A stretch of 64,000 bases of DNA from positions 18,753 to 82,752 of the forward strand of contig CALRPI020000013.1 of assembly GCA_943370025.1 (NCBI GenBank), read 5' to 3'. This DNA is from JAAUUE01 sp943370025 (GTDB taxonomy: Bacteria > Cyanobacteriota > Cyanobacteriia > Cyanobacteriales > JAAUUE01). Both the position numbers and the translations under genes were made by a program. Positions 41,925-51,113 of this stretch are shown one piece after another; position 1 is the stretch's first letter; each line of letters begins with the position of its first letter. Under the pieces are notes generated by a model, which was given only the letters and a program-made list of their open reading frames with translations, ran no database searches and was not told the origin of the DNA.

Positions 41925-42065
41925 TGTGTATCCATAAGTATTGATCAATCCCTTTGATACGAAGGATCCCCCTAGCCCCCTACCCTAACGGGAAGGCAAA
42001 GCCAACAAAATGGGGGAGAATTAATTAAATTTCCTTTTCTCAAGGGTTTTGAGGGGGATTCTATT
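41925..42065. repeat. Family F-related repeat between ureG and the next gene
   Basis: It carries AAGTATTGATCA and GGATCCCCCTAGCCCCCTA, as in the element nested in B1 (2217-2345), plus an internal GGCAAAGCCAACAAAATGGG resembling the GTTGGGT-type repeat. It ends with TTTGAGGGGGATT. Confidence 0.5.
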
Positions 42066-42088
42066 CAAGTACAGCCTACCTAACAATC

Positions 42089-43216
42089 ATGAGCTTGCCA
42101 GATATTACCCAAGCAATGAACAGCAAAGATTACCGCACTGCGACCAAGCTGATCCAACAGCTAGGTTCAGGGGAGCGGCGAAATCCTTTGATCCAGCTAT
42201 ACATGGCTCAAATCTATGAGGCTAGTCATAAACTAGCAAAAGCCCAAGCCCTCTACCGTCAGTTACTTCAGGATCCCTCTAACCCCAAGGTGATGAATCA
42301 AGCAAGACAGGGGTTGAAACGGCTAGAGAATTGGGAAGCTAACCAGAGACAGGAAGCGATCGCCCAAGCCAAAGCCGATCCCGGTGGTACAGACGTGGGG
42401 CTATTAATCCTAGAAGGTCTTGATCCTGCTGGTTCCCCTACAGAGAAACAAACTCAGCGCCAGTTAGCCGCCCAGAAATTTGCCAAAATCATGCAACTAG
42501 ATGCCTACAGTGCTAGGTTGCAATTACCCAATACGGGCTGGCGACTCTACCGGACTGGGGCAGTGGGGGAGATGAATTTTTATCGCCAGCAACTAGAAGC
42601 GGTGGGGCTTCCTAGTTTTGCCGCCGCTGCCGGAGATATCAACCAAATCAATGTGTTTACCGGACATTATCTGCAATCCGACAATCCCCCCACAGTGATT
42701 TGTGCCAACGCCGAGGGACAGGTGGGTTCTCTAAGTTTTCAATGGTCGGAGGTGAGCCAGCAAGTGGTGGGGTTGCTGCCTTGGTTTGAAGAAGTATATT
42801 CTATGGATGTGCGCCGCCAGATGCAACATAAAACCGAAACCCTTGACTATATTCAAGTTTGTGATCTGCACCTGCCGGGGCGGAATAGCATGATCCGGCT
42901 CTGCGATCGCCACTACCAATTTGCCGAAGGGGTATTTTTCTCACCCCAGCAAGGCAGCAAACAAACCACCGTCCGCACCAACTGGAATAACCTATTAGCT
43001 TTTGTTAACCAACACTTACCCGGTAAACCCCAATGGTCAGATTTCACCACCTTTGGCGAAACTGCGGTAGATTTTGGCGAATTTCTCAAGCGTATTCCCC
43101 CGCATATTCATCTTGCCCGTCCCGAAGATACACCGTGGGATGCGGCTTTTCAGCTATATAGTGGTTTGGTTTTCCAGAAATATATCAAAACTACGCCGAT
43201 GGCTCTAAATAAGTAA
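42089..43216 (+). CDS. Conserved cyanobacterial protein with TPR-like N-terminus
   Basis: The protein is 375 residues. The first 90 residues look like two TPR-type hairpins (NPLIQLYMAQIYEASHKLAK, AQALYRQLLQDPSNPKVMNQ). The rest is a mixed alpha/beta region I cannot assign: GWRLYRTGAVGEMNFYRQQL, FTGHYLQSDNPPTVICANAE, QVCDLHLPGRNSMIRLCDRH. There is no signal peptide or membrane helix. As I recall, homologues occur across cyanobacteria without a function. It is followed at once by a strong bidirectional terminator. It may be co-transcribed with ureG across the 180-base repeat, but this is uncertain. Confidence 0.8.
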   Translation: MSLPDITQAMNSKDYRTATKLIQQLGSGERRNPLIQLYMAQIYEASHKLAKAQALYRQLLQDPSNPKVMNQARQGLKRLENWEANQRQEAIAQAKADPGGTDVGLLILEGLDPAGSPTEKQTQRQLAAQKFAKIMQLDAYSARLQLPNTGWRLYRTGAVGEMNFYRQQLEAVGLPSFAAAAGDINQINVFTGHYLQSDNPPTVICANAEGQVGSLSFQWSEVSQQVVGLLPWFEEVYSMDVRRQMQHKTETLDYIQVCDLHLPGRNSMIRLCDRHYQFAEGVFFSPQQGSKQTTVRTNWNNLLAFVNQHLPGKPQWSDFTTFGETAVDFGEFLKRIPPHIHLARPEDTPWDAAFQLYSGLVFQKYIKTTPMALNK

Positions 43217-43246
43217 AAAAATCCCCCGCGCTGCGGGGGATTTTTT
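43216..43246. terminator. Bidirectional intrinsic terminator
   Basis: A perfect 14-bp stem AAAAAATCCCCCGC / GCGGGGGATTTTTT with a 3-base loop, between two convergent genes. The T-run on the plus strand ends the TPR-like gene, and the complementary run on the minus strand serves the small membrane-protein gene. Confidence 0.92.
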
Positions 43247-43272
43247 ACCAATAAATGATGATCCTAGGAATA

Positions 43273-43479
43273 TTATTTCTTCGGTTCCTTAACTTCTGGA
43301 ATAATATTGGGGCGGTCTTTGTCTTCCCAACCGGGGGGACGCTTTGAGTTGTACCAAGCGATCGAACCGATCGCCACTGCTGCAAGAAATCCTACGGCAT
43401 AAACTCCATAGAAATATACCGGAACTCCCGGTGCTTGGGATATTTCCATTAATAAATTTTGAATTATGATATGTGTCAT
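43273..43479 (-). CDS. psb35: Small single-pass membrane protein, probable photosystem II assembly factor Psb35
   Basis: The protein is 68 residues. One membrane helix (VYFYGVYAVGFLAAVAIGSI) is followed by AWYNSKRPPGWEDKDRPN and a charged tail. This pattern resembles what I remember of Psb35 (Ssl2148), a thylakoid protein that stabilises the CP47 module. I cannot confirm the match by alignment, so the name is tentative. The ATG at 43479 has AAGGGAG nine bases upstream; a second in-frame ATG (43449) would shorten the lumenal side. It shares the terminator at 43216-43246. Confidence 0.6.
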   Translation of the reverse strand: MTHIIIQNLLMEISQAPGVPVYFYGVYAVGFLAAVAIGSIAWYNSKRPPGWEDKDRPNIIPEVKEPKK

Positions 43480-43550
43480 TAAAATTAACTCCCTTATATT
43501 GATCCTATTTTAGGACTAATGCAGATACCGCCATGTCTCACTATTGGTAA

Positions 43551-43570
43551 GGGCGCAATACTTTGCGCCC
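43551..43570. repeat. GGGCGCAA hairpin repeat, copy 3
   Basis: GGGCGCAATACTTTGCGCCC, a small perfect-armed hairpin upstream of the small membrane-protein gene and downstream of PBP1A. Same family as at 6715 and 9160. Confidence 0.55.
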
Positions 43571-43661
43571 TTATTGAATCTATGGGACTTGGGTAGGTTC
43601 TGTATTTATCAATCCTAACAAAAATATGAAGTTCCCCGAACTTCCTGAATTTTCCCAAAAC

Positions 43662-46169
43662 CTAAGGACTAGAGACGGCGGCAGGAGATGGGGCGGCAGG
43701 CTCTGGGGCGGCAGGTGCTGGGGCGGCAGGTTCACTAGGGACGATCGGGTCACTAGATACGGGAGGTGCAGTGACAGGCTCTGATGGCGCAGGTACCGGG
43801 GAGCTATTCACCGCTGGCGGAGTTGCGGAGCTATCGTTACTTACAGGGGGAGTAGAGGTATCATTGCTTCTATTGACTCTCGCAGTTCCTTCACTGCCGG
43901 AGCTACTAGGACGATCGCTAGGACTATTCTCATTGCGATCGCGGCTATTTCTGCCTTCAGGAGTTCGTTCTCCCGGAGATCCCGCAGCAGTCATTTTTGA
44001 CGGGCGAATGGGTTCAGGCTGGATAGTTGCTTGTCGGTCTAGGGATGGGAGTTCTGGAAAAGGTTGGGGTTTTAAGTCCTTGGCTACGGTAGTCATGAAA
44101 AGACCCCAAGCTCTAGCAGCCGCACTACTCATGCCCCAAGTTGGCTGGTTGTCATCATTGCCAAACCACACACCTGTAACCATTTGGGGAATATAGCCAA
44201 TAAACCAGAGATCTCGGGATTCATCAGAAGTTCCGGTTTTGCCAGCTACGGGGCGATCGCCCAAACTAGCGGCATTGCCAGTCCCCGAATCGACTACTCC
44301 TTGAAGCATCCAAGTCATAATCGCCGCCGTATCGGCATCTACTGCTTGGACTGGTCTGCCCGGAGCATCATAGATAATTTTCCCGGTTTGGTCAGTGATC
44401 CGGCGAATTCCGTGGGTGGGCTGGTGTAAACCTTTATTTGCTAGAGTCCCGTAGGAACTAGTTAATTCTAGGAGATTCACTTCTGAGGCGCCGAGAGCTA
44501 GGGAATAGGTAGGCAGGAGTTCTGATTCAATCCCCATTTTTTTGGCTAGGTTAATGACAGGATTCCAACCCACATCTAGAAGAATTTTAATCGCCACAAT
44601 ATTTAGGGAAGAGGTCAGGGCATCCTTCATAGAAACATCACCCCGGAATCTGCCCCCGTAATTCTTGGGTTTGTAATCATCGATGGTTAGCTCTGCATCC
44701 AAGTAAGATTTATTGGGAGAAATGCCAGCGGCGATCGCCGTGGTATATAACAAACCCTTAAAGGTAGAGCCGGGTTGCCGCATGGCTTGGGTGGCTCGAT
44801 TAAACTTTTGTTTTTGGTAATCAATCCCGCCCACCATGGCTTTAACTTCGCCATTGCGGGGGTCAATGGCCACGATCGCGCCTTGGCTAAAGCCATCGGA
44901 CTGACCATTATCAGCCACGGTTTCCTTAATCACTTTTTCTGCTGCCTGCTGCCAAGTCCGGTTGATGGTGGTTTCGATGATCAATCCCCCGTTAGCGAGG
45001 GTTTCTGGGGTGACGTATTTAGGCAGTTCTGTTTTGATGTAGTCCACAAAGTAGGATGCCTCCTGCTCCGTGGCTTTGTGGGGGCTAGGGTTCACCTCTA
45101 GGGGGGAGGCGATCGATTCCTTGGCCTCTGCGGCAGTAATAAAACCACTCTCCGCCATTTGTTGCAAGACTAGATTGCGCCGCCTTTTGGCAATATCTTT
45201 ATTAACTAGGGGCGAATACTCTGTAGGAGCGGGAGCTAAACCTGCAATAGTAGCCATTTCGGCAAGGGTAAGCTGATTGACAGGCTTACTAAAATATACC
45301 CAAGCAGCATCCGCCACCCCGTAAGCCCCAGAGCCAAGGTAGACTAGGTTCATGTATCTTTCGAGAATTTCATCCTTGGTGGCATTCTCTTCAATTTTCT
45401 GCGCCAGCCTCGATTCCCGCAGTTTCCGCCAGTAGGTACTTTCTTGGTTGAGAAAGATAATTCTGGCTAATTGTTGAGTGATGGTGCTGCCCCCTTCCAC
45501 GACTCGCCCGGATTCGATATTAGAGGCAACAGCCCGGACAATCCCTTGGTAATCTACGCCATCATGTTCTCGGAATCTCCGGTCTTCGATCGCTACAAAA
45601 GCCTGACCGAGACGAGGAGGAATCTGGGCATACTTCACCTGATCATGGGTCACAGGTCCTGACTGATGAATAATATGTCCATCCATCGCTTTGATGGTGA
45701 TGGCATCCGCTCGAATATAGTTCATCACCCGCTCGTGGATTTGACTAGTAGGCAGACTAGATTCCACCTCTAGCCACGCCCAATAACCACCCGCCGCCGC
45801 TCCTGCTGTCCCTAAAACTAAGCTTCCCAAAATATACCAGCGCCATCTGCCCTTGAGGAATCGAAACGTTAGCACATTCCCCGTATTTTTTAAGCCCCCT
45901 AGGGCAAGTGCCAAAATCTTTGGTGGTGAGGCTTTCCCTTGGTGATTGGTGCTGGGTTTGGGGGGAGACTGATCGGGGGCGATCGATTGCTTAGAGATTT
46001 GGGGATCAGCCTTGATTTCGCCATAAAGACTCGCCAAATAGTTCTCTGGGCTAATGTCTCTCGGATTTTCTGAGTTTGAGCCTAAACCCAAATCTGAGCC
46101 TAACTCTGGGGGGATTGAGCTATTATCATCTTTAGCTCCCGAACCCTTCTGGGGAATAAATCTAACCAC
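43662..46169 (-). CDS. Class A penicillin-binding protein 1A (glycosyltransferase/transpeptidase)
   Basis: A bifunctional peptidoglycan synthase at the plasma membrane. It is 835 residues, starting with GTG at 46169. A Pro/Ser-rich cytoplasmic region of about 105 residues is followed by one membrane helix (WYILGSLVLGTAGAAAGGYW). The GT51 domain has AFVAIEDRRFREHDGVD and the EGGSTITQQLARIIFLNQ motif. The transpeptidase has SxxK in QPGSTFKGLLY, SxN in SSLN and KTG in GKTGTSDESRDLWFIGY. The last 130 residues are low-complexity Pro/Ala/Ser repeats (PAAPAPAAPEPAAPSP), typical of cyanobacterial PBPs but long here. Confidence 0.95.
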   Translation of the reverse strand: MVRFIPQKGSGAKDDNSSIPPELGSDLGLGSNSENPRDISPENYLASLYGEIKADPQISKQSIAPDQSPPKPSTNHQGKASPPKILALALGGLKNTGNVLTFRFLKGRWRWYILGSLVLGTAGAAAGGYWAWLEVESSLPTSQIHERVMNYIRADAITIKAMDGHIIHQSGPVTHDQVKYAQIPPRLGQAFVAIEDRRFREHDGVDYQGIVRAVASNIESGRVVEGGSTITQQLARIIFLNQESTYWRKLRESRLAQKIEENATKDEILERYMNLVYLGSGAYGVADAAWVYFSKPVNQLTLAEMATIAGLAPAPTEYSPLVNKDIAKRRRNLVLQQMAESGFITAAEAKESIASPLEVNPSPHKATEQEASYFVDYIKTELPKYVTPETLANGGLIIETTINRTWQQAAEKVIKETVADNGQSDGFSQGAIVAIDPRNGEVKAMVGGIDYQKQKFNRATQAMRQPGSTFKGLLYTTAIAAGISPNKSYLDAELTIDDYKPKNYGGRFRGDVSMKDALTSSLNIVAIKILLDVGWNPVINLAKKMGIESELLPTYSLALGASEVNLLELTSSYGTLANKGLHQPTHGIRRITDQTGKIIYDAPGRPVQAVDADTAAIMTWMLQGVVDSGTGNAASLGDRPVAGKTGTSDESRDLWFIGYIPQMVTGVWFGNDDNQPTWGMSSAAARAWGLFMTTVAKDLKPQPFPELPSLDRQATIQPEPIRPSKMTAAGSPGERTPEGRNSRDRNENSPSDRPSSSGSEGTARVNRSNDTSTPPVSNDSSATPPAVNSSPVPAPSEPVTAPPVSSDPIVPSEPAAPAPAAPEPAAPSPAAVSSP

Positions 46170-46247
46170 TTTCCTGCCTCACTCACTCCAAATACTATTG
46201 TTATCCTAACCTTCGCTTTTCATGCATGGATCATGCATTTATATATG

Positions 46248-46276
46248 TTGACTTAAGAAATTATTTATGATTCTAT
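46248..46276 (+). promoter_or_regulatory. Candidate sigma-70-type promoter for the Hsp70 cluster
   Basis: TTGACT at 46248-46253 and TTCTAT at 46271-46276, spaced 17 bases, about 140 bases upstream of the Hsp70-like gene. The -10 match is poor, so this is only a candidate. A palindrome CATGCATGGATCATGCAT lies just upstream. Confidence 0.3.
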
Positions 46277-46414
46277 CCAATATAGTCTAGATAGTCCCGA
46301 AAACCTAGATCTAGGTAATTGAACCTCTACAGAACTATTCTATAATTACCGAATGTTTAAGTATTTTCAGCACTCTTAACCTGTTAGGAATCCAGCAATT
46401 CTCCCTTTGCATTT

Positions 46415-48058
46415 ATGAGTTCGATCGGATCATCCTTGGCTAGCAATAGAGCATCAGCGGTAGGTCGCACCATGGCGATCGATTTCGGCACTAGCAACAC
46501 CGTCGTCACCTACTGGGATGAGTTAGCACAGCAGCCGCAGGTGATGACCTTACCCGGATTATCTCAGGTTTTGGGGGGCAATCCTCCGGTGATTCCTAGC
46601 CTAGTCTATGTGACGGGGGCAGAGCGAAGAGAGGTGGTGGTGGGGCAGGCTGTGCGCGATCGAGGTTTAGATATCACCACGGATTCCCGGTTCTTTCGCA
46701 GTTTCAAAAGGGGCATCGGCGCAGATATCCAAGGATTTTTACCAGAGCTAGACGGAGTAAATATTACCTTTGAGCAGGTAGGGCAGTGGTTCTTAGAAAC
46801 TATTCTCCGCCAGTTGCCGCCGGATTTCCTTGCTGGGGAGGCAGCAACGGAATTAATTTTGACGGTGCCAGTAGATAGCTTTGATGCCTATCGCTACTGG
46901 CTGTTGGGCATTTGCCAAGATTTACCCATTTCTCAAATTCGTCTTCTAGATGAGCCGACTGCTGCTGCTTTGGGTTACGGAGCTAACCAGCAGGAATTGG
47001 TCTTGGTGGTGGATTTTGGTGGAGGAACCTTGGATTTATCTTTGGTGAAACTAGATGCCGCCCCAGAGCAAAAGCCGATGGGTTTTATCCTCAAATGGGG
47101 AAACCAAAAATTGGGGGATAACTCCAAGCAAAAAGTCAAGATCGCCAAGGTATTAGGAAAGGTGGGGCAGAATTTGGGGGGAACGGATATTGATGATTGG
47201 TTAATAGACTATTTTCACCAGCAGCAGGGAATTCCCCAAACACCCTTGACGACTAGATTGGTGGAAAAAATTAAAATCCAACTTTCTAGTACCCTAGAAG
47301 CAACGGAAGTTTATTTCAATGAACAGACCTTTGATAGCTATGAACTCCAACTCGATCGCTCCCAATTTGTGGAAATTCTCACCCGCCATAATTTTTTTAG
47401 TCAGCTAGATACTGCCATGAGCCAACTCTTGCAACAGGCTCGGCGGCAGGGAGTAGAGATAGAGGATATTGAATCAGTATTATTAGTGGGGGGAACGACC
47501 CAAATTCCGGCAGTGCAGGATTGGATTGGCGGCTCTTTTAGTCTAGAGAAAATCAAATCTGATCAACCTCTGACAGCGATCGCCCAAGGTGCTCTACAGT
47601 TGGGGCGGGGAGTTCAGGTACAGGATTTTCTCTACCATAGTTACGGCATTCGCTATTGGAACCGCCGCCAAAACTGCCATAGTTGGCATCCCCTAATTAA
47701 AGCCGGGCAACCCTACCCGATGACTACAGCCGTGCCTCTGGTTTTGGGGGCATCGATAGAAAATCAACCCAGTATTGAATTAATCATTGGCGAGTTGGGA
47801 GCTGAGGATCGTGCTACCGAGGTCTATTTTGAGGGCGATCGCTTAGTCACAAAAAAAAGCACCGGAGGAACTGCGGTCAAAATTCTTAATGAGAGTGCTA
47901 AAACCATTGCTCGTCTTGATCCCTTGGGCAATCCGGGGAGCGATCGGATTAAGATAGAATTTCTGGTAGACAGTCAATGCTCCCTGAGAATTACCGTCCG
48001 AGATCTCCTCACCGGAGAAATCTTGATTAATGACCAGCCAGTGGTGCAACTTAGTTGA
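46415..48058 (+). CDS. Hsp70/DnaK-like protein with short C-terminus
   Basis: The protein is 547 residues. An actin-like ATPase region begins with AIDFGTSNTVVTYWDE at about 21, then LLDEPTAAALGYGA, VVDFGGGTLDLSLVKL and VLLVGGTTQIPAVQDWI, all Hsp70 signatures. The substrate-binding part is short and diverged, without the DnaK lid, so it is a specialised Hsp70 relative rather than the main DnaK. It is the first gene of a tight cluster; the FdC2 gene starts 13 bases after its stop. A client linked to the iron-sulfur protein is possible (inference). Confidence 0.88.
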   Translation: MSSIGSSLASNRASAVGRTMAIDFGTSNTVVTYWDELAQQPQVMTLPGLSQVLGGNPPVIPSLVYVTGAERREVVVGQAVRDRGLDITTDSRFFRSFKRGIGADIQGFLPELDGVNITFEQVGQWFLETILRQLPPDFLAGEAATELILTVPVDSFDAYRYWLLGICQDLPISQIRLLDEPTAAALGYGANQQELVLVVDFGGGTLDLSLVKLDAAPEQKPMGFILKWGNQKLGDNSKQKVKIAKVLGKVGQNLGGTDIDDWLIDYFHQQQGIPQTPLTTRLVEKIKIQLSSTLEATEVYFNEQTFDSYELQLDRSQFVEILTRHNFFSQLDTAMSQLLQQARRQGVEIEDIESVLLVGGTTQIPAVQDWIGGSFSLEKIKSDQPLTAIAQGALQLGRGVQVQDFLYHSYGIRYWNRRQNCHSWHPLIKAGQPYPMTTAVPLVLGASIENQPSIELIIGELGAEDRATEVYFEGDRLVTKKSTGGTAVKILNESAKTIARLDPLGNPGSDRIKIEFLVDSQCSLRITVRDLLTGEILINDQPVVQLS

Positions 48059-48071
48059 ATTAATTAAACCT

Positions 48072-48440
48072 ATGCCTCCTGTTTACCAAGTCGAAATTCT
48101 TGATCGCGCTACCAATAGTACTTATAAAGTACAGGTTCCCAGCGATCGCTATATTCTCCACAGTGCCGAAAATCAGGGAGTCACCCTGCCCTTTGCCTGT
48201 CGCAATGGAGCCTGTACCACCTGTGCCGTGCGGGTCATCTCTGGAGAAATTTATCAACCAGAGTCCATGGGGCTATCCACCGCCCTCCAAGCGGAAGGTT
48301 ACGCTCTATTATGCGTCAGTTATCCCCGCTCTGACCTGAAGGTAGAAACCCAAGATGAGGATGAGGTCTATGAGCTACAGTTTGGGCGCTATTTTGGCAA
48401 GGGGAAGGTGCGGTTTGGGTTGCCGATCGAGGAAGATTAG
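48072..48440 (+). CDS. FdC2-type 2Fe-2S ferredoxin
   Basis: The protein is 122 residues from the ATG at 48072; the frame is open from 48030 inside the Hsp70 gene. Cluster ligands are in ACRNGACTTCAVRV (C-x4-C-x2-C), with the fourth Cys in ALLCVSYP, spaced as in photosynthetic ferredoxin. A C-terminal extension EDEVYELQFGRYFGKGKVRF follows, the hallmark I recall for plant and cyanobacterial FdC2. FdC2 proteins have altered redox properties and are linked to Fe-S/iron status and photosynthetic gene regulation. Tight linkage to Hsp70 and Sua5 genes suggests co-expression. Confidence 0.88.
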   Translation: MPPVYQVEILDRATNSTYKVQVPSDRYILHSAENQGVTLPFACRNGACTTCAVRVISGEIYQPESMGLSTALQAEGYALLCVSYPRSDLKVETQDEDEVYELQFGRYFGKGKVRFGLPIEED

Positions 48441-48442
48441 CA

Positions 48443-49027
48443 ATGAAAGTGTCTATTTCAGAACTAATTGCCGGAGCAAAAGCAGGACAACTGGTTAGCT
48501 TTCCCACCGATACAGTTCCTGCTTTAGCCAGCTTGCCGGAACGGGCAGATTTAATTTTTGCGGCGAAGGGCAGGAGTTTGGATAAACCCCTGATTCTGAT
48601 GGGGGCAACCCTTGAGGATTTGTTACCCTTTGTGGCAGGAACGATCGCCGAGGTAGAGGTCTGGCAAGAGGTGGCGGCAAAATATTTTCCCGGGGCTTTA
48701 ACGTTGGTGCTGCCAGCCAGCGATCGCCTCCCCCAGCAGATGAATCCCCTCAACCCCACCACCGTGGGCATCCGAGTCCCCAACCATCCCCTCGCCAGAG
48801 AAATCTTGGCAGCGACTACCCCTCTTGCTACAACTAGCGTGAATCGCTCTAGCCAGCCAGCCCTAGTTGACCCAGAAGAGATTAATCGCCAATTTCCTGA
48901 AGTTTTAGTTCCGGCTCCACAAGAATTAATCAATGTTTCTTTGGGGGCGGGCATCCCTTCTACCGTTGCCCAGTGGACGGGGACAGGTTGGCAAATTCTG
49001 CGTCAAGGAGGTGTCGAGCTTGGTTAA
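48443..49027 (+). CDS. L-threonylcarbamoyladenylate synthase (Sua5/YciO/YrdC family)
   Basis: Makes threonylcarbamoyl-AMP from threonine, bicarbonate and ATP for t6A37 in ANN-decoding tRNAs. It is 194 residues, the YrdC domain alone, without the Sua5 C-terminal domain. Signatures are LVSFPTDTVPALASLP, FAAKGRSLDKPLIL, TVGIRVPNHPLAREIL and the ATP-site TSVNRSSQPALVDPEEI. It starts two bases after the ferredoxin stop and overlaps the channel-like gene by eight bases. YrdC versus YciO cannot be decided with certainty. Confidence 0.9.
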   Translation: MKVSISELIAGAKAGQLVSFPTDTVPALASLPERADLIFAAKGRSLDKPLILMGATLEDLLPFVAGTIAEVEVWQEVAAKYFPGALTLVLPASDRLPQQMNPLNPTTVGIRVPNHPLAREILAATTPLATTSVNRSSQPALVDPEEINRQFPEVLVPAPQELINVSLGAGIPSTVAQWTGTGWQILRQGGVELG

Positions 49028-51113
49028 TGCCCCGTTTCTGGCTAGTAATCAACAGGAATCGCCCATCCAATTAGACCAATTTCTCGTCTGTGGTTTGGGC
49101 AGTTTGGGACAGCATTGTGTGGTGGCGTTGAAGGAATTTGGGATCAAAGTGACGGCGATCGACCTCTCGCTCCCAAGTACTTGGGAGATTCCCCAGATTC
49201 CTGATTTGCTAGAACAACTAATTCTGGGGGATTGTCGAGAGCAGAGAGTTTTGGAGCAGGCACAAATTCAAACCTACCGGGCAGTGTTATTAGTCACAGA
49301 CTCCGATCGCACTAATGCCGAAGCTGCCTTTGCGATTCGCCTCCTCAATCCAGATACTAGATTGGTAGTCCGTTCAGAGCAGGAAAATCTGAATCAGCTT
49401 TTGGGAGAGGCACTAGGAAATTTCATCGCCTTTGAACCTACCCAGTTGCCAGCTACAGCTTTTGCATTGGCAGCGATCGGTAGCGAGATTGTCGGATTTT
49501 TTCACTTAGAAGGGCAGTCTCTGCGGGTGATTAATTGCCTGATTACCCCGGAGCATCGTTGGTGCAATAGTCGCTTAGTCCATGAACTAGATAGCCGGAC
49601 TCGACGAATTTTATTTTATTCATCCAAGGATTTATCGCTGCTAGATTTTCATGCTTGGCATCCTGAGGCGGTGATCCGGGCTGGCGATCGCGTGGTTTAT
49701 CTAGAAGCTATCGAAAATGCTCCAGAGGCTTTTGTTGCTAATCGGGCAAGTTTTCGTAATAGTCAGAATATTCGTAATAGTAGTTCCAGTCCTCAACGCC
49801 GTAAATTCTGGCAACTAGGTAGATATTTAGAGAAGGGGAACAATTGGCAAAAGTCCCTAGTAGATTCGTGGCGATCAAACTACGAAAACCAAATTTACCG
49901 CGTAGCCATAATTTGTGGCATCACAGTAGTTGTCCTCCTTTTCCTCGGTACTGGTCTATTTTTCTTTTATTACCCCGGAGCTACTCTTTACAATGCCTTT
50001 TTGATGTCCGCAATTCTCCTGCTAGGGGGCTATTCTGACCTGTATGGGAATTTTAATGACCCCAGTGTACCTTGGTGGTTTCGCTTACTGGGCTTAATTT
50101 TGACCCTAGCTGGCACTGCTTTTGTCGGGGTTCTCTATGCTTTGCTGACCCAATCTCTCCTCAGTTCTCGGTTTCAGTTTCTCCAGCCCCGTCCCCCGGT
50201 TCCTTCGGCAGATCATGTCATTCTGATTGGTTTAGATGCGGTGGGGCTGAAGGTGGCACAGCTATTACAGGAGTTTCAACAGCCTTTTGTCGGAGTGGCT
50301 TTGGAGGGAACTATGGAGGCAAATATTCTGCCCCAAATGCCCTTAATTACAGGCAACTTACTCCAAAGTCTGCCCAAGGCAAATTTGGTTACAGCCAAGA
50401 GTGTGATTGCCATCACCAACGATGAAATGCTGAACTTAGAAGTGGGGCTAATGGCACGGAGAAGCAATCCCCAGAGCCATTTAGTAATTCGTACCTTTGC
50501 CCAGCGCCTCAGCCATAATCTGGCTCAACTCCTACCCCAGTCTCATATTCTTTGTGCCTATGCCCTAACCGCCGAAGCCTTTGCCGGAGCTGCTTTTGGG
50601 GAAAAAATTCTCAGTTTGTTTCGGCTGCAAAATCAAACTATTTTGGTAACGGAATACAATATTGAGGCGGTGGACACCCTCTGTGGGTTGGTGTTGAGTG
50701 AAGTTGCCTACGGTTATGGCGTTGTGCCAATTTTAGCGACGATTGCCGCAACTATTGCCGTGGGGGCAGACTCCCGGAAATTAATGCCTTCGGAGGATCT
50801 GCGCTTAGCGGAGGGCGATCGCCTAGTGGTTTTAGCTACTATCGATGGCTTACGGCGAATTGAACAGGGTAGGCTAGGGATTTCTCCCAAGCGGTGGCGA
50901 GTGCAGGTCGATCGGGTCAGAAATCCCAATGCTGCTTTTGAGGGGGCAAACTTGATGGCGAGAATTACTGGCTGTCCCCTAGGCATGGCAAGGGATTTGA
51001 TGACAAACTTGCCGGGCGTATTGCGATCGCCCCTCTACCACCACCAAGCTCTGCGGCTAGTCAGGGAACTAGGACGCACCCAAGTTGATGCTCAAGTAGT
51101 TGAAATTACTTAA
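49020..51113 (+). CDS. RCK-2TM-RCK potassium-channel-like protein with altered filter
   Basis: The protein is 697 residues from a TTG at 49020, nine bases after AAGGAG; a GTG at 49011 is the alternative, and the frame is open from 48933. The N-terminal TrkA-N/RCK domain shows LVCGLGSLGQHCVVAL and ILGDCREQRVL. Two membrane helices flank a pore-like loop: VAIICGITVVVLLFLG, then AFLMSAILLLGGYSDLYG, then FRLLGLILTLAGTAFVGVLY. The selectivity-filter position reads LGGYSD (335-340) where K+ channels have TVGYGD. A second RCK with VILIGLDAVGLKVAQLL and TrkA-C regions follow. The N-terminal RCK ahead of the pore and the altered filter are unusual; conduction is unproven. Confidence 0.88.
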   Translation: MVNAPFLASNQQESPIQLDQFLVCGLGSLGQHCVVALKEFGIKVTAIDLSLPSTWEIPQIPDLLEQLILGDCREQRVLEQAQIQTYRAVLLVTDSDRTNAEAAFAIRLLNPDTRLVVRSEQENLNQLLGEALGNFIAFEPTQLPATAFALAAIGSEIVGFFHLEGQSLRVINCLITPEHRWCNSRLVHELDSRTRRILFYSSKDLSLLDFHAWHPEAVIRAGDRVVYLEAIENAPEAFVANRASFRNSQNIRNSSSSPQRRKFWQLGRYLEKGNNWQKSLVDSWRSNYENQIYRVAIICGITVVVLLFLGTGLFFFYYPGATLYNAFLMSAILLLGGYSDLYGNFNDPSVPWWFRLLGLILTLAGTAFVGVLYALLTQSLLSSRFQFLQPRPPVPSADHVILIGLDAVGLKVAQLLQEFQQPFVGVALEGTMEANILPQMPLITGNLLQSLPKANLVTAKSVIAITNDEMLNLEVGLMARRSNPQSHLVIRTFAQRLSHNLAQLLPQSHILCAYALTAEAFAGAAFGEKILSLFRLQNQTILVTEYNIEAVDTLCGLVLSEVAYGYGVVPILATIAATIAVGADSRKLMPSEDLRLAEGDRLVVLATIDGLRRIEQGRLGISPKRWRVQVDRVRNPNAAFEGANLMARITGCPLGMARDLMTNLPGVLRSPLYHHQALRLVRELGRTQVDAQVVEIT

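Noticed and set aside
48933..49019. N-terminal extension of the channel-like protein
   Set aside because: It lies within the Sua5 coding sequence in another frame; the ribosome site AAGGAG supports a start at 49020 or 49011.
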